From assembly GCF_963667045.1 (NCBI RefSeq), contig NZ_OY762934.1:4780501-4844500 (forward strand): a stretch of 64,000 nucleotides of DNA, given 5' to 3'. Origin of the DNA: an uncultured Cohaesibacter sp. (lineage in GTDB: Bacteria; Pseudomonadota; Alphaproteobacteria; Rhizobiales; Cohaesibacteraceae). The notes beneath the pieces were generated by a model, which ran no database searches, was not told the origin of the DNA, and worked only from the letters and a program-made list of their open reading frames with translations. Position 1 is the stretch's first letter. Each line of letters starts with the position of its first letter. A program made the translations under genes and the position numbers. This document shows, in pieces, positions 33,204-40,838 of this stretch.

Positions 33204-33253
33204 CAATTTATGGAATATAAATATATGTATTAAATTCAATTGGATAGTGTTGT

Positions 33254-33277
33254 GTTCGATTCCCGCCGCCCGTACCA
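33254..33277 (+). other. Attachment site (attR candidate): 3' end of a tRNA gene
   Basis: GTTCGATTCCC-GCCGCCCGTACCA reads as T-loop (TTCGATT), 3' T-stem, 7-base acceptor strand CGCCCGT, discriminator A and encoded CCA. The preceding bases do not form the rest of a tRNA (no matching 5' T-stem), so only the 3' end is present. This is what is left at the distal end after integration into a tRNA gene. Confidence 0.65.
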
Positions 33278-33758
33278 AAATTGCTTCTTCCCTTAAATTC
33301 AAATGACGGTATCTCTGATCAGTTGGGGCTGTCCTTGCCACTCTGCGACTGTTCATGCTCGGCGAGTGGGGCTCCGAAGGCTCAGAGGCAAGGGGAGGTG
33401 GGCGCCATTCTCCTGACCGTTGCTGAATGCACGGGACTTGGCGGGGGTATCGGTCAGACTGCCGAATGTGGCGAAACAAAGACGATATGCGTCACAGCGC
33501 ACGGCTAGGGAAGCATCCGGACTGCATGTATCAACAAGATGAGCAAGTCGTTTTTCCGGAGAGATCCCTGCTTCGCTCCGACCCGCCCAGCGAGGATCCG
33601 CCGCCATTTAGACCATCATGACGAATGGTGTTTCTGCTGCGGCCTATTATCGCTTCTGTCATCTCAATGGCAAAGCGAACAGGCAGAGTGGCGCAGCTTT
33701 GGCGCGCGTGCGATAATGGGGTGACAACAAAGCAAGGTACCTGAATTAGGAGGGTTTA
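33278..33758. other. No confident gene between att site and secreted protein
   Basis: Short open frames exist on both strands (plus 33539-33724, minus 33353-33607), none with a persuasive start or recognised product. The region is probably host intergenic DNA flanking the insertion. Confidence 0.4.
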
Positions 33759-34091
33759 ATGAAACAGATCGGCAAGCTCGTTCTGGCCTCGGCTTTAATT
33801 TTCAGCACACATTCGGCTCTGGCCGCACAGCGCGTATGGAGCCCCAAGTATAGCTGCCAAACCATGAAACAGATGGTCATTGATCGCGGATCGCTACTGG
33901 TCAGTTTTCCATTGAGAACCAACAATGGCTTCGCGCTTGTATTCAGCAAGCACCAACGCCAGCAGTGCATCCGGAATGCGAGCTATAACTATTGCAAGAC
34001 TTTCTATGTACCGACATCGGATATGGCCAGCTGCGCAATAGGGTATGTTGAATCGATGCCGCCCAATCTCAAGTGGTTCCGTCATAACTAG
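33759..34091 (+). CDS. Small secreted cysteine-containing protein
   Basis: 110 residues, strong site TAGGAGGG before ATG. Signal peptide residues 1-23 (LVLASALIFSTHSALA). The mature part has four Cys (33, 68, 76 and about 90), allowing two disulphides in the periplasm, and a basic middle (FSKHQRQQCIRNASYNYC). Unrecognised family. Confidence 0.65.
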   Translation: MKQIGKLVLASALIFSTHSALAAQRVWSPKYSCQTMKQMVIDRGSLLVSFPLRTNNGFALVFSKHQRQQCIRNASYNYCKTFYVPTSDMASCAIGYVESMPPNLKWFRHN

Positions 34092-34100
34092 GTGTTCGGT

Positions 34101-34136
34101 CCCGGTACTGCAGGACCCCAGCTGGGTCGTGCCGGG
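34101..34136. terminator. Bidirectional hairpin between convergent genes
   Basis: CCCGG (34101-34105) with CCGGG (34132-34136) outside and GACCC (34114-34118) with GGGTC (34124-34128) inside, between the secreted protein and the dehydrogenase. Confidence 0.4.
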
Positions 34137-34158
34137 GCCGCTATTCCTCGGCTTGCTT

Positions 34159-35355
34159 TTACCGACGTGTCAGGCGGGTGAGGGTCCCGTTGGCCGAGTC
34201 TGTCAGAATGACGATTGAGCCGTCGGTGGCATCGACGTCGACATCACGGATGCGGCTTCGCCCTTCAAGATAACGCGCCTCGCCGGTAACCTTTTCCCCG
34301 TCCAGTTTCAGGCGGACCAGAGCCTGACTGGCCAGCCCGCCGATGAGGGCATCGCCTTGCCATTCGGGGAACATGGCACCGTCATAAAAGACCATGCCGG
34401 AGGGAGCGATCACCGGGTCCCAGTAATAGACCGGCTGTTCCATGCCGTCCTTCGCCGTCAGTCCCTCGCCAACCGGTGTGCCGGAGTAGTTTTCGCCGTA
34501 GGCAATGATCGGCCAGCCATAGTTGCGCCCTGCCTGAGGGTGGTTGAGTTCGTCGCCTCCCTTGGGGCCATGTTCCACGGTCCACAGGGAGCCATCCGGT
34601 CCGAGCGCGGCAGACTGGATGTTGCGATGGCCATAGGACCAGATTTCCGGCAGGCCTCCGGGGAGCAATGGGTTGCCCGCAGCTGCGCCACCCATTGGGG
34701 TGATGCGAACCACCTTGCCAAGGGTCGTGCCGACATCCTGCGCCAGTTGCCGTGAGGCTTCGTAGTAGCGCTCGCCGGTTGTCACGAACAGGGCGCCGGT
34801 GTTGTCAAAAACCAGCCGCGAGCCGAAATGGTTGGCCGAGCGCCAGGCGGGTTGCTGCTGGAAGATGACCTCGACAGTCTCCATTCGCTGTTCGTCAGCG
34901 GAGAGGGTGCCGGTTGCCACTGCTGTTGCGTTGGTGCCGTTGCCGCGTGGCTCGGCATAGCTCCACCATACCCGGCGCGTGGTGGCGAAGTCGTCACGGA
35001 TCGTCACATCGAGCAGGCCACCCTGCTGGCGGGCATCAACCTCCGGCAGGCCGACAACGGCGCGGGACTTGCGGCCATCTGCCCCGATGATGCGCAGACT
35101 GCCAGAGCGCTCGGTAACGAGCCAGCGGCCATCGGGCAGTTGGTCCATTCCCCAGGGGTGATCAAGGCCACTGGCGATGACGGTCCGTTCCAGTGTGATG
35201 CCATCGGCAAGGATGGGCACTCTCGTCTGCCCCGCAAAGGCAGGCTGTTGCCCCGCGGCATTGGGAGGCGCAGCGTTGAAGGACTGGGCGAGGGCTGGGC
35301 TGGTTCCGGCGATCAGGGCAACGGCAAGACGCTGGGCGAAAGTCGTCACATTCAT
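34159..35355 (-). CDS. PQQ-dependent aldose sugar dehydrogenase (YliI/Asd-like)
   Basis: 398 residues from the ATG at 35355. Signal peptide (VALIAGTSPALAQ) sends it to the periplasm. A six-bladed propeller typical of soluble quinoprotein sugar dehydrogenases is indicated by GLDHPWGMDQLPDGRWLVTE, catalytic-type His in that motif, EHGPKGGDELNHPQAGRNYG (PQQ/Ca region) and YYWDPVIAPSGMVFYDG. It would oxidise aldoses to lactones and pass electrons to the respiratory chain. The frame stays open to 35625, but that extension has no signal and is rich in Arg/Pro, so it is rejected. Confidence 0.85.
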   Translation of the reverse strand: MNVTTFAQRLAVALIAGTSPALAQSFNAAPPNAAGQQPAFAGQTRVPILADGITLERTVIASGLDHPWGMDQLPDGRWLVTERSGSLRIIGADGRKSRAVVGLPEVDARQQGGLLDVTIRDDFATTRRVWWSYAEPRGNGTNATAVATGTLSADEQRMETVEVIFQQQPAWRSANHFGSRLVFDNTGALFVTTGERYYEASRQLAQDVGTTLGKVVRITPMGGAAAGNPLLPGGLPEIWSYGHRNIQSAALGPDGSLWTVEHGPKGGDELNHPQAGRNYGWPIIAYGENYSGTPVGEGLTAKDGMEQPVYYWDPVIAPSGMVFYDGAMFPEWQGDALIGGLASQALVRLKLDGEKVTGEARYLEGRSRIRDVDVDATDGSIVILTDSANGTLTRLTRR

Positions 35356-35658
35356 GTCGTGTATCCTTTGGGGCTGCTGAGCTGTCTCTTGGCGGTGCGC
35401 TGTACGCAATGGGCACGTGCTGTAGAGATGGGTATTCAGAGCCTGAGGGATAAGGGTGTAATGCGCAATAATACTTACATCTCTCATTCTGCATTCGGGC
35501 AGCATTCGGGCCGCTGGTGGGAATGAGGATCTAGACCGAGGGACAGAGTCGTGACGTGGCTGCAGACAGGGAGCAACAGGGTGATAGGGAAGGAGCGCAG
35601 AAAGTCGGCTCATGCCGACCTTCACATCATGCGCTAACCCAGGCTTTCGAGAACCGGT

Positions 35659-36717
35659 CTAGTCAGCCTTCAGCCTGACGCTCTGGCGGATGACAAGATC
35701 GCCCGATACCAGCACCTTGACGGAGGGCTGCTTGATCTTGGCAACGATCAGGTCGTCCAGAATGCGGATCGCCATGGCACCGATGCGTTGTTTAGGAACG
35801 TTTAGTGAAGTTAGCGGCGGGTCGAATATGTTGGCCATCGGCAAATTGTCGAAACCGATCACCGAAATGTCGGCAGGAACGGAATAGCCCATTTCGCGCA
35901 AGGCGCGGATGAATCCGAAGGCGATCACGTCGTTCGAGCAGAAATAGGCGTCCGACAGGGTTTTGATGCCCGCCAGCTGCTTGAGAGAATCAGTATAGGC
36001 GTCTTCGCTGGTCGCACAGACCGAGAGGATGTTCTCTTCCTCGATCACCAGCTTATGGGCATTCATGGCCCTGAGATAGGCTTCATGGCGGAGCTTGAAG
36101 TTGTTCACCTCGGAATAGCTGCTGACCAGGCCGATGCGGCTGAAGCCCTGCGAGATGAGATGATCAAGGGCGAGATGCACAAGCTGGTCGTTGTCCATGT
36201 CGATGAAGTTGCCATCGACGAACGGTCGGTAGGTGTCGACAATCACGTTGGGAATGCCGCAGTTGGTGATCAGGCGGACATCCTCGTCGCTCAACTCGGT
36301 GCCCAGGGCAACGATGCCGCGCAGGTCAGAGGCGGAGATTTCCTCGATTATTGTTGAAATATCAGTGGCTTCATGAGAAACAACTTGCAGCGAGTAATCG
36401 CGCCGGGTCGCTTCGAAGGACATGCCGTCTATATAGTCGGAAATGAAGACATTGTGGTCGCGGTTCACGGTCTGGCCGTGGCGGGCGATCTTGAGGAATC
36501 GGACGGTGTTCTGGGCATCCGAGGCGAGATTCTCTGCCGAGCTACGCTCACCTCTCGGGGTGTAGTTCAGTTCTTCCATGGCGCGCAGCACATGCAGGCG
36601 CGTGCTCTCGGAAATGTCACCCTTGCGATTGAGCACCAGAGACGCGGTGGTGACAGAAACGCCAGCGTGGTCCGCGACCTGTCGAAGAGTGGCATTCTTT
36701 TTGGGGGCAGACTCCAT
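35659..36717 (-). CDS. LacI-family transcriptional regulator
   Basis: 352 residues. N-terminal LacI HTH and hinge (LRQVADHAGVSVTTASLVLN, then STRLHVLRAMEELNYTP), followed by a periplasmic-binding-like effector domain (SDYIDGMSFEATRRDYSLQV and VIGFDNLPMANIFDPPLTS). It is divergent from the dhaK cluster, with AT-rich inverted repeats between them, so it most likely represses that cluster and responds to its substrate or an intermediate. Confidence 0.9.
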   Translation of the reverse strand: MESAPKKNATLRQVADHAGVSVTTASLVLNRKGDISESTRLHVLRAMEELNYTPRGERSSAENLASDAQNTVRFLKIARHGQTVNRDHNVFISDYIDGMSFEATRRDYSLQVVSHEATDISTIIEEISASDLRGIVALGTELSDEDVRLITNCGIPNVIVDTYRPFVDGNFIDMDNDQLVHLALDHLISQGFSRIGLVSSYSEVNNFKLRHEAYLRAMNAHKLVIEEENILSVCATSEDAYTDSLKQLAGIKTLSDAYFCSNDVIAFGFIRALREMGYSVPADISVIGFDNLPMANIFDPPLTSLNVPKQRIGAMAIRILDDLIVAKIKQPSVKVLVSGDLVIRQSVRLKAD

Positions 36718-36818
36718 TGGCCGCTGTTTCCTCTCTCTTTTCCCCTTTTGGCATAACCGGTTGATACGGGTCTTTCAATAAGACAACAGGCTGCCACGGG
36801 GCAATGGGAAATAATTAT

Positions 36819-36871
36819 TGAACATCACTAAAATACATGATATTAGTTTACTAATAAAGCCGTAATGTTCA
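36819..36871. promoter_or_regulatory. Operator region of LacI-type regulator
   Basis: TATTAG-TTTA-CTAATA (36841-36856) is a perfect inverted repeat. It is framed by TGAACAT (36819-36825) and ATGTTCA (36865-36871), which form a second, outer inverted pair centred on nearly the same point. The AT-rich stretch is the only such DNA between the regulator and dhaK. Confidence 0.55.
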
Positions 36872-36891
36872 CTAAACAGGGAGGATGAACA

Positions 36892-37005
36892 ATGCGCACC
36901 GATTTTTACCACCCAATTGCCGGGGGATGGTTTTGCGCGCCACCGCGCAGACTTGCCGGGCCAGATGGCTGGTCTTGTCCTTTCCCATATTCCCACGGGT
37001 CGTAA
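36892..37005 (+). CDS. Possible 37-residue leader peptide upstream of dhaK
   Basis: ATG 36892 follows a strong GGGAGG at ideal spacing. The product (MRTDFYHPIAGGWFCAPPRR, ending YPYSHGS-like) has no family. It sits 21 bases after the operator and 240 bases before dhaK, so it could be a translated leader or the remnant of a lost first gene. Palindrome GGCCACAG-CA-CTGTGGCC (37187-37204) lies between it and dhaK. Confidence 0.35.
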   Translation: MRTDFYHPIAGGWFCAPPRRLAGPDGWSCPFPYSHGS

Positions 37006-37186
37006 GACAGAAGTCCTTGCAGTATAGGGGCTGACGCCTGTCCGATCCGTCGTGTCTCCGATGTGAGGCGCGTGGTCAGCTTTGCCTATGCGGCAGTCGT
37101 TCTTCTTACCTTGCCTGAAGATCCTCAGGATCCCCGGATCACACCCGGATCACTCCATGTTCGCGAGTGAAACGAAAACTCCTTGA

Positions 37187-37204
37187 GGCCACAGCACTGT
37201 GGCC
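37187..37204 (+). promoter_or_regulatory. Palindrome in dhaK leader
   Basis: GGCCACAG (37187-37194), CA, CTGTGGCC (37197-37204). Either an operator or an RNA hairpin 41 bases before the dhaK ATG; no T run follows. Confidence 0.4.
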
Positions 37205-37244
37205 GGTTTGCCATGCCTTTCGTTCCAAGAAGAGATCTAGTCCA

Positions 37245-38246
37245 ATGAAAAAGTTCCTCAACAATCCCGAAGATTTTGTCGATGAGATGCTGGAAGGCAT
37301 CTATCGTGCGCATCCGGAAGTGACCTTTGCCGATGGTGACATGCGGTGTTTCGTCACCGCCAATCCCGTTCCGGGCAAGGTGGGCATTGTCACGGGCGGT
37401 GGCTCGGGTCATCTGCCGCTTTTCCTTGGATATGTCGGCAAGAATATGCTCGACGGGGCTGGGGTCGGTGGCGTGTTCCAGTCGCCCAGTTCCGACCAGT
37501 TGCTGTCCGTCACCAAATATGTCGATCAGGGGGCTGGTGTTCTCTATCTCTATGGCAACTATACCGGCGACATCATGAATTTCGATATGGCTGGCGAATT
37601 GGCCGAGCTGGATGACATCGAAACCGCAACCGTCGTCGGCAATGATGATGTTGCCTCGTCGGTGGTTGGCGAAGAGCATAAGCGGCGTGGTGTTGCCGGG
37701 ATCTTTTTCCTCTACAAGGTGGCCGGTGCTGCCGCTGCCCAGATGAAGCCGTTGGCCGAAGTCAAGCGGCTGACCGAGAAGGCAAAGGACCGGGTGCGCA
37801 CCATGGGTGTTGCGCTGTCTCCCTGTATCGTGCCTGAAGTGGGCAAACCCAGCTTCCAGATTGGTGATGACGAGATGGAAATCGGCATGGGTATCCATGG
37901 CGAACCGGGCATCACGCGCAAGGCGCTGGAGCCGGTGGACGCCGTTGTCAAGGAAATGGCCGACCGCATCTTTGCCGAACAGTCCTATGCGGATGGCGAC
38001 GAAGTGGCCGTTCTGATGAACGGCCTTGGCGGCACGCCGCTTGAAGAACTCTATATTGCCTACCGGCGTCTCGGCCAGTTGCTGGACGACGAGGGCGTTA
38101 CAATCCGCCATGTCTGGCTGGGCGAATTCGCCACGTCGATGGAAATGGCCGGTTTCTCGATTTCCATTCTGAAGCTCGACGATGAGCTGGAGCCGCTCAT
38201 TGCGGCGGAAGTCGATACGCCTTTCTTCAAGCATTTTGCCGGTTGA
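37245..38246 (+). CDS. dhaK: Dihydroxyacetone kinase DhaK-type subunit
   Basis: 333 residues from ATG 37245. The DhaK fold is shown by GGGSGHLP (51-58, His56 conserved as general acid/base) and by the covalent substrate His218 in GMGIHGEPG, the same number as in E. coli DhaK. Where most DhaK have GGGSGHEP, this protein has Leu after His, marking it as a divergent subgroup whose substrate may be another hydroxyketone. DhaL follows; no PTS DhaM subunit is near, so phosphate would come from ATP bound on DhaL. Directly controlled by the divergent LacI protein by inference. Confidence 0.88.
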   Translation: MKKFLNNPEDFVDEMLEGIYRAHPEVTFADGDMRCFVTANPVPGKVGIVTGGGSGHLPLFLGYVGKNMLDGAGVGGVFQSPSSDQLLSVTKYVDQGAGVLYLYGNYTGDIMNFDMAGELAELDDIETATVVGNDDVASSVVGEEHKRRGVAGIFFLYKVAGAAAAQMKPLAEVKRLTEKAKDRVRTMGVALSPCIVPEVGKPSFQIGDDEMEIGMGIHGEPGITRKALEPVDAVVKEMADRIFAEQSYADGDEVAVLMNGLGGTPLEELYIAYRRLGQLLDDEGVTIRHVWLGEFATSMEMAGFSISILKLDDELEPLIAAEVDTPFFKHFAG

Positions 38247-38257
38247 GGGAGGGAGCG

Positions 38258-38905
38258 ATGCAGACATTGGATGCGAAGACCGTTGCCGGTCTCTTCCCCC
38301 GTCTGGCTGCCCGGTTTGAGGCGGAGCGTGATGCGCTCATCGAACTCGACAGCAAGGTGGGCGACAGCGACCTCGGGTTGACGATGGCGAAAGCCTTTCG
38401 TGCGGCAAGCGAAGCGGTTGGAGCGCTGGATGCGCCCGATCTGTCGACCCTGATGAAAACAGCCGGAGCCGCGATTGCCAAGGCCGCACCCTCGACGATG
38501 GGGACGCTGATGGCGACGGGATTCCTGCGCGGGTCCAAGGCGCTGGATGGTGCTGCGGCGCTTGATGTGGCGGGACTTGCCGCCTTCTGGGATGCCTATG
38601 CCAATGGGGTTGCCATGCGCGGCAAGGCTGCGCTCGGCGACAAGACGGTGCTGGATGTGCTTGATCCGATTGCCCGCTGTTGCGAGGCCGAAGCTGGCAA
38701 GGGGGCGTCTTTAGAGGAAGCCTGCGCCGCTGCAGCCAAAGCCGCCGGGGATGCGCTGGAAGCCACCAAGGATCTGGTTGCCCAGCACGGCAAGGCCGCC
38801 GCGTTTCAGGAAAAATCACGCGGGTTGCAGGATGCGGGCGGAACGGTCGCCTGCATTCTCGCCGACGAATTCAACGGGTTCATGCAGGCGCAGGCCGCCG
38901 GTTGA
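38258..38905 (+). CDS. dhaL: Dihydroxyacetone kinase DhaL-type (nucleotide-binding) subunit
   Basis: 215 residues from ATG 38258, with GGGAGG before it. The nucleotide/Mg motif is ELDSKVGDSDLGLTM, retaining the three Asp (31, 36, 38) though the usual His after the third Asp is Leu. Later helices (KAAPSTMGTLMATGF, and MRGKAALGDKTVLDVLDP) match the DhaL eight-helix barrel. Pairs with DhaK to transfer ATP phosphate to the ketone substrate. The parallel Leu changes in DhaK and DhaL suggest a distinct subfamily. Confidence 0.88.
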   Translation: MQTLDAKTVAGLFPRLAARFEAERDALIELDSKVGDSDLGLTMAKAFRAASEAVGALDAPDLSTLMKTAGAAIAKAAPSTMGTLMATGFLRGSKALDGAAALDVAGLAAFWDAYANGVAMRGKAALGDKTVLDVLDPIARCCEAEAGKGASLEEACAAAAKAAGDALEATKDLVAQHGKAAAFQEKSRGLQDAGGTVACILADEFNGFMQAQAAG

Positions 38906-38961
38906 TCCGTTCTGAAGCTTCTCCTGCGGGCCCGGGTTACGGCACGCAGGAAATGTCGGAA

Positions 38962-39001
38962 CCGACGCAGGCATTCGCTCTCTATGCATTGCCTGCGTCG
39001 G
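38962..39001 (+). promoter_or_regulatory. Strong intercistronic hairpin between dhaL and tctC
   Basis: Perfect 12-base stem CCGACGCAGGCA (38962-38973) with TGCCTGCGTCGG (38990-39001), loop 16. No T run, so more likely an mRNA-stabilising or partial-termination element that sets kinase and transporter levels apart. Confidence 0.6.
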
Positions 39002-39058
39002 GGACGGTTTATGAATCCGGGAGGATTCCCTTTTTATTTCCATCGAGTGGAGGACACG

Positions 39059-40045
39059 ATGACAGGAAAATTGATGACAGCCCTTTTGGGGGCAACCGTT
39101 TTGGGACTTGGCGCTCTGGCAGCAACGGGCGCCTCTGCTGAATGCGATTGGAAACCGACGCGTGCGGTTACCTATATCGTGCCATGGGGTGCCGGTGGTG
39201 GCACGGACGCCAACGCCCGCATGCTCGCCAGCATGCTAAGCGAGGAAATGGGGCAGCCCTTCAACGTGGTCAACCGCACCGGCGGTAACGGCGTGACCGG
39301 GCATTCGGCCATTGCACGCGCCAAACCGGATGGCTACACCGTAGGCTCGACCACGACCGAGATCAACACCATGCACTGGATCGGCCTGACGGATTTGACC
39401 TATGAACAGGTAACGCCGATCGCCCTGCTGGATCTGGTGCCTGCCGGCTTCACGGTATCCAAGGATTCTCCATACAAGAGCCTCAAGGAAGTCCTCTCCG
39501 AAGCCAGAAAGAACCCGGGCAAGATCACAGCTTCCGGCACCTCTCAGGGCGGGATCTGGCATCTGGCTCTGGCCGGTCTGTTGAATGCCGAGGGCATGGA
39601 TCCGTCGTCAATCCGCTGGATTCCGTCCAAAGGCGCAGCGCCTGCCATCAAGGAGCTGATGGCTGGTGGAGTTGATGTCATCACCGTTGCCCAGTCTGAA
39701 GTGAAATCGCTGATCGATCAGGGTGAGCTCAAGGGCCTTGCCTATATGAACGACACGCGCATGCCTTCGCTGCCTGACATTCCGACCACCGTCGAACAGC
39801 TGGATTCTGGTTGGACGCTGTCTTCCTATCAGGCCCTGACCGGACCTGCCGGGATGGACAAGGAGATTGCCTGCTCCTACGAAAAGGCTGTTCTCAAGGT
39901 GCTGGGCACCAAGGAATGGGCTGACTTCAAGGCAAGCCGCGGGGCTGATGTCGTATCCATGGGCGCTGCCGATCTTGGTGCTCTGCTTGCCAAGACCGAC
40001 AAGAACCTTGGCGATACCATCAAAGCAATCGGACTTGCCAAGTAA
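39059..40045 (+). CDS. TctC-type solute-binding protein of tripartite tricarboxylate transporter
   Basis: 328 residues with signal peptide (ALLGATVLGLGALAATGASA). The Bug/TctC pattern is clear: YIVPWGAGGGTDANARMLA, then VVNRTGGNGVTGHSAIARAKPDGYT and the region GTSQGGIWHLAL. Binds the carboxylate in the periplasm and hands it to TctA/TctB. Ribosome site GGAGG before ATG 39059. Confidence 0.88.
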   Translation: MTGKLMTALLGATVLGLGALAATGASAECDWKPTRAVTYIVPWGAGGGTDANARMLASMLSEEMGQPFNVVNRTGGNGVTGHSAIARAKPDGYTVGSTTTEINTMHWIGLTDLTYEQVTPIALLDLVPAGFTVSKDSPYKSLKEVLSEARKNPGKITASGTSQGGIWHLALAGLLNAEGMDPSSIRWIPSKGAAPAIKELMAGGVDVITVAQSEVKSLIDQGELKGLAYMNDTRMPSLPDIPTTVEQLDSGWTLSSYQALTGPAGMDKEIACSYEKAVLKVLGTKEWADFKASRGADVVSMGAADLGALLAKTDKNLGDTIKAIGLAK

Positions 40046-40303
40046 TCTTGGTTGATCCTTCAAGTCGGGCGTGCAGCGGATCTGGTTTTCCTTCGGAACC
40101 GTTCGCTGCGCGTCAGTCAGGAAGCGGAAGAGCGTACCGCATAGCCGGGTTTTGTCCGGGTGTTTCCGGTCGTTTGCGGTGTGCCCTGGTGCTGCTGTCG
40201 ATAGGCCTTTCGGCAGACTGGCAACAGTGCCATTTGGCATCTAAGCTTCGTTTCTGATGACTTCGCGCCGAAGAGCGGGAGGTCTCAAAATGCGAGTTAC
40301 CTC
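40046..40303 (+). other. Spacer with hairpin and overlapping leader ORF
   Basis: Contains an imperfect hairpin GCGTGCAGCGGA near 40068 paired with GTTCGCTGCGCG near 40107. GGGAGG at 40278-40283 is well placed for an ATG at 40290 that opens an 11-codon frame (MRVTSCLARIF, stop 40323-40325) overlapping the tctB start at 40304 in another frame. Translation of tctB may depend on this leader. Confidence 0.4.
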
Positions 40304-40831
40304 ATGTTTAGCAAGGATATTTTGACAGGAGTGATCCTGTCGGTTTCTGGGGCCTGGGTTGCCTGGCAAGCGCAAAGCTTTCCGACGCTTGGTGGCATGA
40401 AATTCGGCCCGGGGCTTTTCCCCACGATTGCCGGCACGGGGCTGGCCATCTGCGGGCTTCTGGTGCTGTTCACCGGCATCATGTCCAACGTGCGGGCCGG
40501 AGAGACCGACCCAGAGACAGAGAATGGGACAGGTTCTGGGACAGGGAAGGGAACTGGGAGCGACCAGTCAGAGCCACCGCTATCGGGAAAGGCATGGATC
40601 AATTCCATTGCTCTCATCCTGGGGGTGACCCTGTTTGCCGCTTTCCTCGACACCGTCGGGTTTCACCTGTTGGCCTTTCCGTTGATGTTTTGTCTGCTGA
40701 TGCTCTATGGCGTCAACTGGTGGAAATCGGCGCTGCTGGCGGTTGGTGTCACGATGCTCGTCCATTTCCTGTTCTATTCATTCCTGCATGTTCCGCTTCC
40801 GTGGGGCCTGCTCGAACCGATTGCGTGGTGA
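40304..40831 (+). CDS. TctB-type small membrane subunit
   Basis: 175 residues, about four membrane helices (ILTGVILSVSGAWVAW, FPTIAGTGLAICGLLVLF, SIALILGVTLFAAFL and ALLAVGVTMLVHFLFYSF). A hydrophilic Thr/Gly/Ser/Glu loop of about 28 residues (ETENGTGSGTGKGTGSDQSE) separates helices 2 and 3. That loop is a normal place for variation in the family. Works with TctA as a secondary transporter. Confidence 0.8.
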   Translation: MFSKDILTGVILSVSGAWVAWQAQSFPTLGGMKFGPGLFPTIAGTGLAICGLLVLFTGIMSNVRAGETDPETENGTGSGTGKGTGSDQSEPPLSGKAWINSIALILGVTLFAAFLDTVGFHLLAFPLMFCLLMLYGVNWWKSALLAVGVTMLVHFLFYSFLHVPLPWGLLEPIAW

Positions 40832-40838
40832 GGTCCTC

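Noticed and set aside
33254-33277. A complete tRNA or tmRNA gene ending here
   Set aside because: The bases before the T-loop do not pair as a T-stem and no 5' acceptor partner (ACGGGCG) is found nearby; only a 3' fragment is present.
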